A DNA stretch of 64,000 nt from Copromyces sp. CBS 386.78 (GCA_030685235.1 MU839219.1:1-64000); one strand, 5' to 3'. Shown: positions 22,607 through 33,536, counted from the stretch's first letter. The notes: generated by a model not told the origin, from the sequence alone. Numbers and translations are program-made.

Positions 22607-24360
22607 CACTAGACTAGGTTCTAACACTTCAGTTCTGATGCCTTGCTTTGAGGTCTGTAGTACGTGTACTTGCCTCCCTTTTTCCTCCTCGACAGCAAGT
22701 TCACCACCAAATTGACGAACAAGACGGAAGTCAACGGAGAAAGCAGCAGGAATCAACTTGTGCTCTTTCTAACCAGCGCGCCCAACCCCTCCTCCATTCC
22801 CTCATCTGTTCTATCCCTTCTACTCGGGCAAGCGTGATGCGCACCAACGTAACTGTGGATGCTACCTCTAGGGTCTCTCATCTCCTTCCTCAGATGCTGT
22901 CTTCATCTCCTCGGGGGTTCATACCATGTGTTCTCCAAGTCGTAAGCTGTTGACGAGAGAAGGAGGTACCGGTAAAGGATGATCTCGAGGCTCGCGGCAA
23001 GCGGTCCCTAAGCGCCCTGCAATACCGAATTTCCCATCAAGTGTTCGCCGCCCCCAGTATGCCAATCGGAATGGCGATGAAGTTTCCAATCGGCAATCGG
23101 CCCCGCGATACTTGGATCGGAATGACGACGAGGGCCTGTCCTGAGCTGCCAAGGGCGAAACGTACCTGCATCAACTGTCGTTAGGCGATCCCAATGGAAT
23201 GTATCGAATCCGGTATTGGTAGGGAAGGGTAGGAAGGGGGTAGTAAGCTAGGAAGGAAGGAAGGAGGGAGGAAGGTAGGGGAAGGGAACTTCATGGAAGG
23301 AAATAGCATTTTTAGTAGGGGAGCTGGGGAAGGAAATAAGCAGGTGCTGAGAAGTACACGTGTGAGCATTTCGCGAAGAAGAAGAGACGGGAAGGTTTCC
23401 GGACTCCGGACGCCTTCATACTGCCAAATGGTAGTGGTCGATACTCTACCGCCGAAAAGATGAAAAATTGCAAAGTCAGTGAACTCGGATGGAAGTCCAC
23501 CACCCTCATTTGCTGCCGGGCTTGCTTCGAAAGTAGTAAGGAAACCAGACACTGACTTTCTGTCTGGGTTGGTACTGCTGAAGTGGTCAATAGAGAGGTA
23601 CATGAAGAAGTACCACCAAACAGGTCGCCGGGAAGGGCGCAACTTCCCTTTTCTGCAGACTTCAGCTTGTGACTGCCAACAGGGGACCTCCAATTGGAAC
23701 ATCGCGTTGACGAGAGCAAGAAGACAACACGCTTCCGTTCAGGTTGGCAGCTACTGCTCGGAGTCGAGATTTTGAGTGGAGGCTGTTCAGGATCTGGCAC
23801 CTGCATAAATACCCTCTCCCCCCCCCCCCCCCGCCCATGTTTGACCTTTTCCTTTTTCTTCTTCAGCATCACTTCTACCCATGCGCGCCCCCTGCACGTC
23901 TTCAAGTTCAGTTCATTCACTCCATGTCCCGTCTTTTGCTCTTCCGACATGGACCAATACTATCAACACATCGCCCCAAACCCTGCCGTCTTCTCCAATG
24001 AGCAAAGCGACTCTCCCCGCCCACCTACGGCATCACAACCTCCGAGTGTTTCTTGCTCGCGACTCGTCGCCTGATCCCGCACCAGTACGGCATCATTACT
24101 TCCGTATGACTACCATCACTACCCAGCGCCCTCGCTGAGTCAACAAGTTTGACGGTACACCTTATCCCAAGCCTTTGCTAGCTCCTGAAAGCTACACTTC
24201 CAAAACATTTCTGTCATGTGTCTGCGCTTCAACATCTCGCCTTCTTCCTGCCTGCAATTTTTCCTGGTACACCTCATATAACTTCTGTCAGACGTTATTC
24301 GGTCGCTTCAAGGGCTTTTGTCCTCCCTCTGAGACATTCCGAGGTTGATGGAGGGCCTTA
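22607..24360. other. Gene-poor accessory stretch
   Basis: Contains a 15-C homopolymer (23818-23832) after a TATA-like CATAAATA. A short open frame from an ATG at 23949 to 24074 (about 41 codons, Gln/Ser/Pro-rich) might be a truncated gene start, but nothing continues it. Long ORFs on both strands at 23181-23950 overlap and are low-complexity. I call no gene. Confidence 0.45.
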
Positions 24361-24708
24361 AGTTGCGTTCGGTCGCCCAGTATGCCAGTAACAGTAACGA
24401 AGTTTATATGGCAGTAAGCAACAGCATACTGCTATGATTTTTGCGTTCGGCTGTTTTCCAGTAAAAATCTGCAAGTTGATGATGTAGGTCGCTGCACTTC
24501 CCCCAACTCCCCCAATGGCCTGCATTTGACCAATCAGAAGGCCAGAAATCGTTGGAGATCTTACTGCTTTCTTCGTTTTCATACTGCTTCAAACCCCATG
24601 TTTATGCTAGTATGATACTGTTGCATTACTGTACAGCGATTTCGCTGCAGGCCATCAACAGTAATGCAACCTCTACGATACTGGCATACTGGGCGACCGA
24701 ACGCAACT
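24361..24708. mobile_element. 348-bp MITE with near-perfect 30-bp terminal inverted repeats
   Basis: The left end, 24361-24390, and the right end, 24679-24708, are exact reverse complements (left begins AGTTGCGTTCGGTCGCCCAG). Flanking TTA at 24358-24360 and 24709-24711 is a 3-bp target duplication. A TTA duplication fits PIF/Harbinger-type transposons. The interior has no transposase frame, so it is a non-autonomous element needing a transposase from elsewhere. A Tc1/mariner origin (TA duplication) is less good because it leaves an unmatched terminal base. Confidence 0.85.
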
Positions 24709-24711
24709 TTA

Positions 24712-25132
24712 CTGACATGGATATACGTAGCACACCAAGCGATCACCCCGAAAGACTTCGCGACTTTAAGCCGAAACCCTTCTCGCACAATGTAAGTATC
24801 TACGCACATCGGATGACAGAAGTAACTCGTACTGATTGTATTCACAGGCTCTTCTTCACAACTGAGAGGGCAAAGAAGGCCTAGAGGGCCGTTCGTGAGC
24901 CATGGCAGACGTAAGTACCTACCTTTCATCCCCTTAACTAAATATGGTTTACTAATCAACTTGTCCTACATACAGTAGCAAACACCATATCGCGAGAGCT
25001 ACCAGTGCAATCATGTACGTGGTGCACCTCGTCGGCTTCATGTGCCACGTCCCGCACACGTAGTAAGTAGGACCTTGAGTTTGGATGACACTAATAACAT
25101 AAAGTATACTAATGCAAGTATTTAGCCATCAA
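24712..25132. other. Intergenic region, no gene recognised
   Basis: Contains several strong GTAAGT-like donors and CAG acceptors (near 24790-24850 and 24910-24975) but only short frames between them; perhaps the remains of a gene or a spliced non-coding RNA. Confidence 0.35.
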
Positions 25133-25309
25133 TACACGATGGTGGCGGACACACTGGTGACGGTCTTCCATCTGTTTATTTATAGCGATGACCAGAAACA
25201 AACACCGATTTCAACATATTCTGCAATTCTTCCCGTTTCGAGTACACGATGGCGGCGGACACGGTGGTGACCATCTTTCATCTGTTCATTTATAGCGATG
25301 ATTAGAAAC
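25133..25309 (+). repeat. Direct repeat pair of 67 bp
   Basis: Units 25133-25199 and 25243-25309 are roughly 85% alike and start with TACACGATGG; most differences are transitions. They lie 110 bp apart, start to start. The second unit abuts the relict CxxC copy. Confidence 0.7.
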
Positions 25310-25490
25310 TTCCCGAGTGACTCTCCTCCCTCGTCTCTCTTCCTCTTGCAAGCAAGTTATCGCTGCGTGTTCGCGGCGGTAAATGTATGGATCGGATCAG
25401 ATAATTGTTCATTAGGTATTTGGAATGACATAGATGTTGGCACTTTTTTAAGATGGCAAAGAAGTTCAAGCAGTACATGAATACCGTGCA
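25310..25490 (-). pseudogene. Relict copy of the CxxC protein gene
   Basis: On the minus strand this stretch aligns with the gene at 25698-25955. The best blocks are AACACG...TTGCAAGAGG (25320-25372), a C-A-T-T-T-x-C-C block just upstream, a TGCCAA-x-ATCT block, and CATG-x-x-TACTGCT near the start. Frameshifts and at least one stop (TAA where the intact copy has a cysteine region) abolish coding. Similarity is by eye, about 70% in the best 60 bp. Confidence 0.4.
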
Positions 25491-25697
25491 TCCTTGATTC
25501 CAAGAAGTGCCTTTGTCAGTTTGGAAAGATACCTCTAATCTCACGCTTAGTTCCTACTTCCTTCCTTTGAAACCGATTACTCCTCCTCGAAGGCAGAAAA
25601 TTGTCAGACAGTCACCAATAGAATTCCTTCCCATCTACGTTCTACCTGAGTGCCTGGATCTTCCCCATCAACCCAACACCTCTACGCGTGGCCCTAC

Positions 25698-25955
25698 CTA
25701 ATGACTCCCATGGTACCTTATAAACCCATATCTCTTACGATGCCCCGATGACCTTTCTCTCTCCTCTCTTTCCCTCTTGCAATCAAAACAAACGTCCGTG
25801 TTCTGGAAATGTTGAGTCGTCTCTCCCATTCTGCACCTGCCAAATCTGTCTCGGCCGTAATAACGAAGATATTGGCAAGATTCCCTCCCGCTGTGCGTGC
25901 CTATGAACCTGCCGCAATCGGAGCAGTAGACATGGCATGCGGTTATCGTGCACAT
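25698..25955 (-). CDS. Small MC...CxxC cysteine-rich protein, copy 1
   Basis: A single exon of 85 residues from an ATG. Cysteines lie at 2, 7, 11, 14, 27, 41, 56 and 59, with C-S-D-C and C-F-D-C pairs that could bind zinc. The tail is basic and Arg-rich. There is no signal peptide, so intracellular. I do not recognise a named family. The gene about 450 bp further on (26402-26629, same strand) shares the cysteine positions 2, 11, 14 and 27, an F-G-x-C and a final C-x-D-C, so the two are probably paralogues; that shared grid is the main reason to believe either is coding. Confidence 0.55.
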   Translation of the reverse strand: MCTITACHVYCSDCGRFIGTHSGRESCQYLRYYGRDRFGRCRMGETTQHFQNTDVCFDCKREREERERSSGHRKRYGFIRYHGSH

Positions 25956-26401
25956 CTTGATGGTTGAGGTTAGAACTGTCGAACGGTCGAATAAGTGTTC
26001 AAGTCGGGTGGTTTCAATCGGATGCTGGAACTAGCTAGAGGGACCGAGATGGGCAAAGTCTTTCTTGCTGCTGCCCGTCTTTTGTAGAAATCAGCGTCCT
26101 AGAAAAAGGTTTTGGGTTGATTCTACATACTGACAAGACGCTTTCTGTTCTCTTCTGCAGTGACATGTTGAATGTGCCATCTTGCGCCTGTAAACACGTC
26201 TTACCGGGCGCTATCAAGGTTGTCGGTGCACAATGTTCTGAATTTCTTGGATTTTTTCCCTGCAAGTAGACGAGCGTGTCATGCTTGCGCTGATCTACAG
26301 TTGCTATTGCTCAGAGGTTTGAGCTGTCAGTTCCCTTCGTCCATCAAACTGCCATCGTGTCATCGAGTTATCGGCTTGACTTGAACCATACTGTCAACGC
26401 C
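25956..26401. other. Spacer between the two CxxC genes
   Basis: 446 bp holding the promoter of copy 1 and the 3' end of copy 2. No other feature seen. Confidence 0.45.
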
Positions 26402-26629
26402 CTACTCGTATGACTTGCTAGCACAGTCGGAGCAAGTGCTCCAGTCTGTATCAGTCTTTTTGGCCACCCCTCCTTTGCATCCTCCGAACTGCCCTCGTTT
26501 TCGCGCTTTTTCCTTGGCCTCCTCCTCTGTTTCCAGAACCATCGCCCAGCACTTTTCCTCCTTGACCTCGCTCGAAATGATGGTCTTGCACTCCCAACAT
26601 TTCTTCTCGGCAAATCGGCGGATACACAT
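26402..26629 (-). CDS. Small MC...CxxC cysteine-rich protein, copy 2
   Basis: A single exon of 75 residues from an ATG. Cysteines lie at 2, 11, 14, 27, 51, 66 and 69. The C-W-E-C pair and the last C-S-D-C pair mirror copy 1, as does F-G-G-C before a 14-residue gap to the final pair. A ten-residue charged insert (E/K-rich, probably helical) lies between Cys27 and Cys51. No signal peptide. Likely a small zinc-ribbon-like protein; function unknown. Short length keeps confidence moderate. Confidence 0.55.
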   Translation of the reverse strand: MCIRRFAEKKCWECKTIISSEVKEEKCWAMVLETEEEAKEKARKRGQFGGCKGGVAKKTDTDWSTCSDCASKSYE

Positions 26630-27628
26630 GATAGTGAGCCTTGAAATGGTTGGCAGTTGTACGTAAAGTTGGGTACCGCTTGAACTCTAGTTGACGGTGG
26701 ACGTAAGTTGTATTTCAGATGGTGTGCGCAAGATCTGGATTCTAGATACCCTCGAGAAAGTCGGTAAGTCTACGACTTCCTGATATTTATGCTCCTATTA
26801 GACCCCGGGGCGTCGAAGTCGGACTGCACCCACAACCTGAGCGACTCGCGATGCATCACAACGCGTTTGCAGTGTGTACCAAGATAGGTAGCCATGGAAA
26901 CTCAAGGGCCATTCACTCCGTACAGCGTGACCAAAGGAGTAGGTAAACAGATGTACGACGTATCGCAGCTAAACCTTTGGGTGAATACCCGGTGAAGGAT
27001 AGAGGAGGTACCAAGGTGGCATTGCGGCACCAGGAAATGTACGAGTCTTCGCTTTTCCGTACGTTCGCTCTCGTTCTCGCATAGTGTTCAGCTGGGTGAT
27101 GCCATGAGCTTGCAACCTCTGCCTCGGTTTGGTTTTGGCATATGGCCTCCAGGTCGATCTAGGCCATGGATGCGTATATGTTTTGTCTCGGATCTAAAGC
27201 GACGGTGACAGGTCTGGACTTGATCGTTCTCGGGACTGCCTATTTTCAAGGGGGTCGGTCGCGTGGCTAGCGGGATCTGAGACATATTAGCTTCTCAGCC
27301 TCCATGATTCGATCAGCTTTGTCGGCGAGGTCAGGGGTAAACTGGAATGTTAGCGTTCCCGAACGCGAAGCATGCCGGCGCGGCGGCGATGGGTGGCTGC
27401 AATAAACCAGCCTTCGTCGAAGATACGGCGACGTGCTTGGATGACTCGCATATAAGATGACCCAAACGGTGGCTCTCCACGATGCCACCCCACTCTCTTT
27501 ATCGGTTCGGTTAAATACCCGGTGTCTCGCAATAGTTCTGTTGTCCTTTTGGCCTCGACCAAATCTCGTCTCCTTGCACTTTCCTTCGAGCCAGCTCGTC
27601 CTCCCTGTCGAGCATCCAATCCGTCAAG
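26630..27628. other. Intergenic region upstream of the GH16 gene
   Basis: About 1 kb with no credible gene. Several short ORFs on both strands conflict. Presumed to contain the promoters of CxxC copy 2 (-) and the GH16 gene (+). Confidence 0.5.
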
Positions 27629-28603
27629 ATGGGCGCTTGCTCTGTGGTCTTGACCGCCGGTCTTGCTCTCCTCAGCGGAGCGCAAGCTGCAGCAACACCA
27701 GTCCCAGAATGGGGTTACGGGGCGGGGTTTAACGTCTACCTCCCCAAGGGCTTCAAGAAGGCGCTATTCGTCGAGAACTTCTCCCTGTATCGCCCCGGCT
27801 CCCTGCCTTCTACCTCCAAATGGGCCTTTGACTTGGGCATATCCTACCCCGGGGGACCAGAAAACTGGGGCACCGGCGAGGTTCAGACCTATACCTCCTC
27901 CACCAACAACATCATCATCACCACTTCCGGGACACTCCAAATCACACCGGTAAAGAATCCAGTCACGGGCGCCTGGACATCCTCCCGTATTGAGACCGTC
28001 GCAGCCAGGGATATCGTCTGTCCTCCCGGCCAAGCGATCCGTATCGAGGCCTGGATCAAGCTTGGCGACCTCCCCGCCAGCAAGCAACTGGGCATCTGGC
28101 CCGCTTTCTGGATGTTGAGTTCTGCGTATCGAGGCAACTATTGGAACTGGCCTATGATTGGCGAGATCGACATCCTGGAGAACGTCAACGGCGCGTCGGC
28201 AGCGTGGCAGACGATTCACTGCGGGCCGAATGCGCCTGGCGGACCGTGCAATGAGTATACGGGAGTCACCAATCAGACGGCGGGGCTCGACAGGAGCAGG
28301 TTTCATAAGTTTTCGGTGGACATCGATCGAACTAACCCCGGCGGGAGTTGGAGGGGTGAGAAGGTCGTGTGGAGGATCGATGGGGATGTCGTGTTCACTG
28401 TGGATGGGAACCGGGTGAATAACGAGACGGCTTGGACGGCGATAACGCGGACCCCCAAGTTCATGCTGCTCAACGTTGCTGTGGGAGGCTCGTTTCCGGA
28501 TAACGTGGCGAACCCGAGCTTGGGGAGGACGCCGACTGGTGCGACGGTGGGAGGCAAGGGGTCGGCCATGGAGGTGAGATATGTTGCTGTTTTCAGTACC
28601 TGA
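27629..28603 (+). CDS. Secreted GH16 endo-beta-glucanase
   Basis: A single exon of 324 residues. A signal peptide (about 1-20, hydrophobic L-A-L-L core ending in A-Q-A) is followed directly by the beta-jelly-roll domain. The catalytic motif is G-E-I-D-I-L-E-N with nucleophile Glu179, Asp181 and acid/base Glu184. W-P-A-F-W-M-L (157-163) and G-I-W form the usual substrate-cleft aromatics. GH16 enzymes cut beta-1,3 or mixed beta-1,3/1,4-glucans; this laminarinase-like form lacks a C-terminal GPI signal, so it is probably released. Role: own-wall remodelling or nutrient release from plant, algal or fungal glucan. The domain length is normal. Confidence 0.95.
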   Translation: MGACSVVLTAGLALLSGAQAAATPVPEWGYGAGFNVYLPKGFKKALFVENFSLYRPGSLPSTSKWAFDLGISYPGGPENWGTGEVQTYTSSTNNIIITTSGTLQITPVKNPVTGAWTSSRIETVAARDIVCPPGQAIRIEAWIKLGDLPASKQLGIWPAFWMLSSAYRGNYWNWPMIGEIDILENVNGASAAWQTIHCGPNAPGGPCNEYTGVTNQTAGLDRSRFHKFSVDIDRTNPGGSWRGEKVVWRIDGDVVFTVDGNRVNNETAWTAITRTPKFMLLNVAVGGSFPDNVANPSLGRTPTGATVGGKGSAMEVRYVAVFST

Positions 28604-29418
28604 GTTAGCATATGGATGGATGATGAAATTAGAAAGCCAGACAATTCATGTTTGCCGCGTTTGAGCATTTAGCCACTGTAGCTGGCGCCGACGGAGTTGA
28701 GTGTCGGGGCAGAATTTTGGTGCTTGGAGAAAGAGGGAAAGTGTGAAAGGGGGAAAGGAGCAAGGGACTTGTTGTATGCGGACGTGAAGTCGCTTAACAT
28801 GCAGGGACGTACTCCATGATGCAATATGATGTACTACACTACCTACGAATACAGCCTTGTGTACCTGCAACAAAGTGTCAAAAGACAGAAGTGGAATTTA
28901 CGGGCGGATTTCGTTTCTCTTCGCACGTCACTCATCTCCGTTTGGGCACACAACATCTCTCCCATGTATTTCGCCTTGGAGCATTTTCTAATCGATCATT
29001 GTAAGCGCCTGGCTGTTGTATTCAGCTACCTTTAAAGGACTCCATGAAACACGGTATCCCCTGGAAGTACACCAAAAGACCAACGGGCAATGAGCAGTCA
29101 AAGATAAGTTCCTCCACTTCTCCAGCCCATCTTGTCTGATCAGCCCATGCTCCCAAACGACACTCCTCAATCCCGAGCCATGTGACACCCCATGATTCCG
29201 TGACGGTGCAAAGAACCTCCCAGCCAAGCCATCTGCACCTTACAAAGCTAATAAAGTCGGGTATCTCCAGGGCCAAAGTCGGTGTCAAAGGAGTGTTGTT
29301 CAAGTCTTCGAAAGCAGGCTATACGTATAATTGTTCCACCACAACGCAATGAAAACCTCCACGAGCCTCTTTTCCAGAACCACCGCGACGCCTTCACTCC
29401 TTCACAAATGGTGTCGAT
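28604..29418. other. Convergent spacer
   Basis: 815 bp between the GH16 stop (+) and the zinc-cluster gene stop (-). No gene or repeat recognised. Confidence 0.5.
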
Positions 29419-30931
29419 CTAAGCCTTAACAGCCCAAGAGCAAGGCTGCTCGGCCTTATGGCAACGACCGCAGCTCTCGATCTTCTTGCAGCCGACCTTG
29501 GCCTTCTTGCAGCGCTGACAAGCGCCCAGACGACGACCAGTGTCCAGCATGATAGTCTCCTTGAGCGAGCACTCGATACCGTCCTTGGCGCAACGGATGC
29601 ACTCGGGGATGGGCTCGCACTTGGCCTTGGACTTCTTGCAGCGCTCGCAGGAGCCGCGCTTCTCGATGTCGGCACGGGAGGCCGGCTTCTTGCGAGGAGT
29701 ACCGCCGGGCTTGCGGGGAGTACCGCCACCGCCACCACCGCCAGCAGCGCGACGACGACGGGGAGTGCCGGTAGCGCCGATGGTTGTGGAATTAGTGTCG
29801 GCTGCGGCGGTAGTGGTGGAAGAAGAGGCTGCGCCATCGCCGCTGCCGCTGCCGTTGTCGTTGCTGTTGTCGTTGCTGTTGCCGTTGTCGTTGTCGTTGT
29901 CATTGCCAGCAGCACCTGAATCGGGACCCAAGTCGGTCGTAATAGGAGCCTGGACGACCATGTTGGCGAGCAGATCCATAAAGGCGGCACTGGAGCTACC
30001 GGCGACAAAGGAGTTGATAAGGCGGAGCATGGCTGCCTCCATGGGGCTGCTGGCAATGCTGACGGGCAAAGAAAGAGAGTGGACAGATCCTTTACATGAC
30101 ATGGTCAGATAGTTAGCTTCATATCCTGATTCACGACAAAGACGCAGCAACTATCACTGCGTTGGCTTATAATTTCCAACGAAACACTGCAGAAAAGAAC
30201 GGAATGAGTAGGGAATGAAGGAGAGAGCAAAGAGAGTTATAGTCGAGAGAAAGGATAGACTCTGCCTGATACTATTCCAGGCTTCTTTTTGTGTGATTTT
30301 TTGTTCGTCTTCTGGTCTTCCGCATACGGTATCTCTGGAGAACTGGAGCCACGCCTTCATTGCTTGTCGGTAACCTTTGCGGGTCCCTCTTTCCATGACG
30401 GCGAGTTGTAGTAGCTTGCGCTCAGGTTTCCGGTGGACTTGGGACTGGAAAACTTCAGGATATCCGAGGTCGCGTATGCTTTCGACAAACGAGGAGGGGG
30501 GATGGTAAAAGGGGGGGTTTCCTCGTGCGCCACGCGGTACGTACGCGGCATCCAAAGCGTACGAACAGGTAGCTTACCGTTGTGTTTGGAGATCTTGCGC
30601 ATCGGGCGGAAGGTTGACGCGACGGGGCCATTCTGGGGGCTAGGCAGGGTCAAGTGTTTGCCAGTGTCAACTCCGGAGAGGGGTTCTCTGGCGGGTGCCT
30701 TTGGGTTCAAAGTTTGGTTGTCCTGTTGAGCGCCATGTCAGTTATCTTCACGCTTTCACAGTCGCGCGGGGAGGGATTCAGTACGTGGACGACGGCGGAC
30801 ATGGCGAGACCCTGATGCGCCGGGTTGTTCATGTGGGCCATAACGTCGACGGGCAGGTAAGAGGGTCCAAACTTGGCGCCCGTGGCAGCATACTCGCGGC
30901 CACCGACCATTTTGACCTGAGGCTGCTCCAT
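29419..30931 (-). CDS. Protein with two tandem C-terminal Zn2Cys6 clusters
   Basis: Preferred model: exons 30785-30931, 30578-30722 and 29419-30089, 320 residues. Intron 1 (62 bp) is canonical. Intron 2 (488 bp) has a GTAAGC donor, a GCTAAC branch site and an AAG acceptor 20-odd bases on, and keeps frame. The C-terminus holds two zinc clusters, cysteines 245-271 and 288-314, each spaced C-x2-C-x6-C-x5-C-x2-C-x6-C. Before them lie an Asn/Asp/Gly tract, a Gly run and T-P-R-K repeats that resemble AT hooks. Such clusters bind DNA in fungal transcription factors, usually once and at the N-terminus. Alternative: the zinc part is a separate gene starting at ATG 30102, and 30357-30931 is another small gene. 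The zinc clusters are certain; the 5' model is not. Confidence 0.62.
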
Positions 30932-31481
30932 GATGCCGAAATTTGTTGTCAAGCGTTGCTGCGAGTGGCGCCCCAGTTGTAGGAGTACGACACAGAAGAT
31001 GCCGAAAAGACTGACTCGAATTCGGTGTAGCACCGTCAGTGGCGAGTGGAAGAAGGGAGAGGGACTATGTCGGCGGGAGGCCGTTTTGTGCAAGTTTATT
31101 GAGGCTGAAAGAATGGGATGGCAACCCGTGGAAGGGTGATTCCAAAAGATGAGGATGGCAACAGGAGGGGCGGGGTGGTAAACCTCGTGGCAGTGCGAAA
31201 GGTATTGTTTGTTGCCTGCCAGCCTTAAAATGGGGGGAAAGTGAATGGGCTTCCCGTCTCAGTTCCCTTCACTTTCAAGTCACGGCAAAGTACGGTTGGC
31301 CCGGCGACCGGTAATCAACCGATGGAAGTCGGATGGTAGATACTTCTTCTATTAGGGTAAGTACTTTGTGTCGTTGGACCTTGTTCAGTGGCAAAACTAA
31401 CTTCCAGCACACAGAAACTATCCATGATGTACGCACGACCCGGTTCCTCCCAAGTTACCATCAGCCATGAGCATGGCCTAG
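30932..31481. other. Promoter region of the zinc-cluster gene
   Basis: 550 bp; purine-rich in places near 31190-31260. No gene recognised. Confidence 0.45.
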
Positions 31482-31872
31482 CTAGGTCTCAACCTTTTCG
31501 ATCCTTGACTCGTCGACACTCTGAAGGGACGTGGAGTTGAATGGCAAGTACTGGCCGTCTGGTTGAGGATTCACGATGATGATCGTAATCATTGAGCCAG
31601 TAACTGCAATGACTTTGTACCGGAGACTTGCGCCTCGGATGCAGACAACATCGCCAATCTGATACTGGAAGAACACATCGTCAGTTGGTCCGTTTTTTAT
31701 ATTTTTCTATCCTGTGGCATACCCCCGTGCATTCTTACTCACCGGCATGGGTCTTGACGACAGGCAAAGAGTATGCGGGCTTCTGTTTGAGAGTGCTTGT
31801 TTCCTGGTCATGGGTAGAAACGTCGACGAAGATGGCACCTGCTCATCTAAATCCCTGCCTTCGGCTCCTGTT
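31482..31872 (-). CDS. 3' end of an incompletely resolved multi-exon gene
   Basis: The last two exons are readable: 31743-31872 and 31482-31664. The 78-bp intron between them has a GTGAGT donor, an AACTGAC branch site and a TTCCAG acceptor. The joined frame runs P-Y-Q-I-G-D-V-V-C-I-R-G, then alternating hydrophobic residues, a small all-beta, SH3/KOW-like look. The upstream exon probably begins after a CAG at 31873-31875 (phase 2). Further minus-strand open stretches at 32032-32442, 32495-32812 and 33221-33541 may be more exons (one contains G-T-G-D-I-V-G), but I could not join them. It may be decaying. Function unknown. Confidence 0.4.
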
Positions 31873-33536
31873 CTGGATCAGAGTGATGGGATTCAAAGAA
31901 GCCGATGTCTGTCTTGTTTTTTGACTGCCGGCCAAAGGCGCGTTGGAGTTAGGAAAAAGAATATATCTGGTGTAAGTAGGTAAGTTGGTGCCAGAGGAAG
32001 GCACTTTATGTCGGTTTCATGACGGTTGGGCTCATGGTGACAGAGGCACACAGGCAACCGACAAAGATCCAGTTTCACCTTGCCAAGGCATTACAGCCTT
32101 TTGCGAAAGAAGCAGATGGCACATTAAAAACCGGATATCTGAAGCCTGAATTTCCGATGGTGGCAGACCGGCAAGTAAGGAAGACTGATCCGGTAGTAGT
32201 GAGTACGCCCAGTTTTCCTGTCCCCGGACTGTCAGCAACATCATTGGTCCCAGAAGTTCGTTGAACAAAGAGATGTTAAGCGGATATCCCCGATAGGTCA
32301 GTGGTAGATGACTCGTGTATACGGGTACCACATCAGCACCCTTCAATGTTCCTTTCTGTGGCGTGATGGGTGCGACCGTTACTGCTTGTGAACGGAAAGT
32401 CAGAAGTTCCGTTGGATACCGAGGAGCTCCCTTATTCTTCACAGCTGCCGATCATCCTGGTCCTTGCGGGTTGCAGCAAAGGCTCACCACCACCCTAGAA
32501 GAATGATGGGTAGGTGAGTACCAGACGTGTCTTCCCGCCTTTCCGGAACATGCGTCCATACCCGACTATATCTCCAGTGCCACAACCTCTGCTGTAAGCG
32601 ACGCACGGTGCGCTTTTACCATACATCTTCCAACTGGTGGTAGCTTGGGCTCGAGATGTCCTCGTATAGCTTGACGGCTGCGGAATGGCGCGAAGAGAGG
32701 CGGATGAATCCTTGATTGTTGGCAATACATCCTTGATGAAGTCTCGATAAGGCGCGCAGGATTTGTCACACTTGGATAGGTCCCGGTGAATCATGAGGCA
32801 GGGAGGGTCCATCCTTACGTCGACCCTATGTAACCGGCGTTATCACCGTAAGAGTTGTGTTTGGAAGCGAGCCTTGCCATCTGCTGGTGCATGTGTATGC
32901 CACTACACCTGCCTACGTGGAGGAGGTTTCTATCGACACAGGAAGAGGTTTTTCTTTCGAATCACATGCTTTATTGGCGGCTCAATAAGACAAGGAATCC
33001 TTGGGGAACGAGATATCGAAGGGTTAACCTACCTCGGCATGCCACTAGCGGAAAGCCTAGAACCTGATTTATCGGAGTGTGAAGCCATTTGCAGTAACCC
33101 TCTCCCCTACTGGCGGAATCTTGTCTGGATTGGGTGTGTCCAAGGTGGTATTGTGACGACAATGTGTCTCTTCACACCACGTTCCGGTACCTCTCCGAGC
33201 TCGAATGGAGGACTTCACACTCAGGCAAACGGAATTACCGCCCTGATGTTTTGTCCTGAATATGTCCAACGTTCACCCGACCACTCGAAGAGCCCGTACT
33301 GCACCGGGAATCCTATGAGACCTAGAGGTAGCAATGCAGGATGAAAGAGCCTCCAAGCGATCCCCAGAAAGCCGACAGCGTCCGAGGGAATTTTCTTGTG
33401 GGAGATGTACAGTGCAGGATTGTCATGCAATGCTGCTGTCACTGGGTGGACGGTACCCCAACTGCCCAATAACCCAGTTACGGGATCCGGCAACTGGCCA
33501 GCGAGAGAAGCGTGGATCCAGGTGGGTTCTGGATAA

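Noticed and set aside
23181..23950. Two long overlapping minus-strand ORFs
   Set aside because: Pro/Ser/Leu-rich reading of simple pyrimidine/purine sequence; they overlap each other in different frames.
29394..30056. 220-codon ORF antisense-frame to the zinc-cluster protein
   Set aside because: Shadow of the trinucleotide-rich coding sequence in another frame.
32280..32340. tRNA-like GATAGGTCAGTGGTAGA
   Set aside because: Resembles a D-arm/A-box only; no T arm or acceptor pairing follows.
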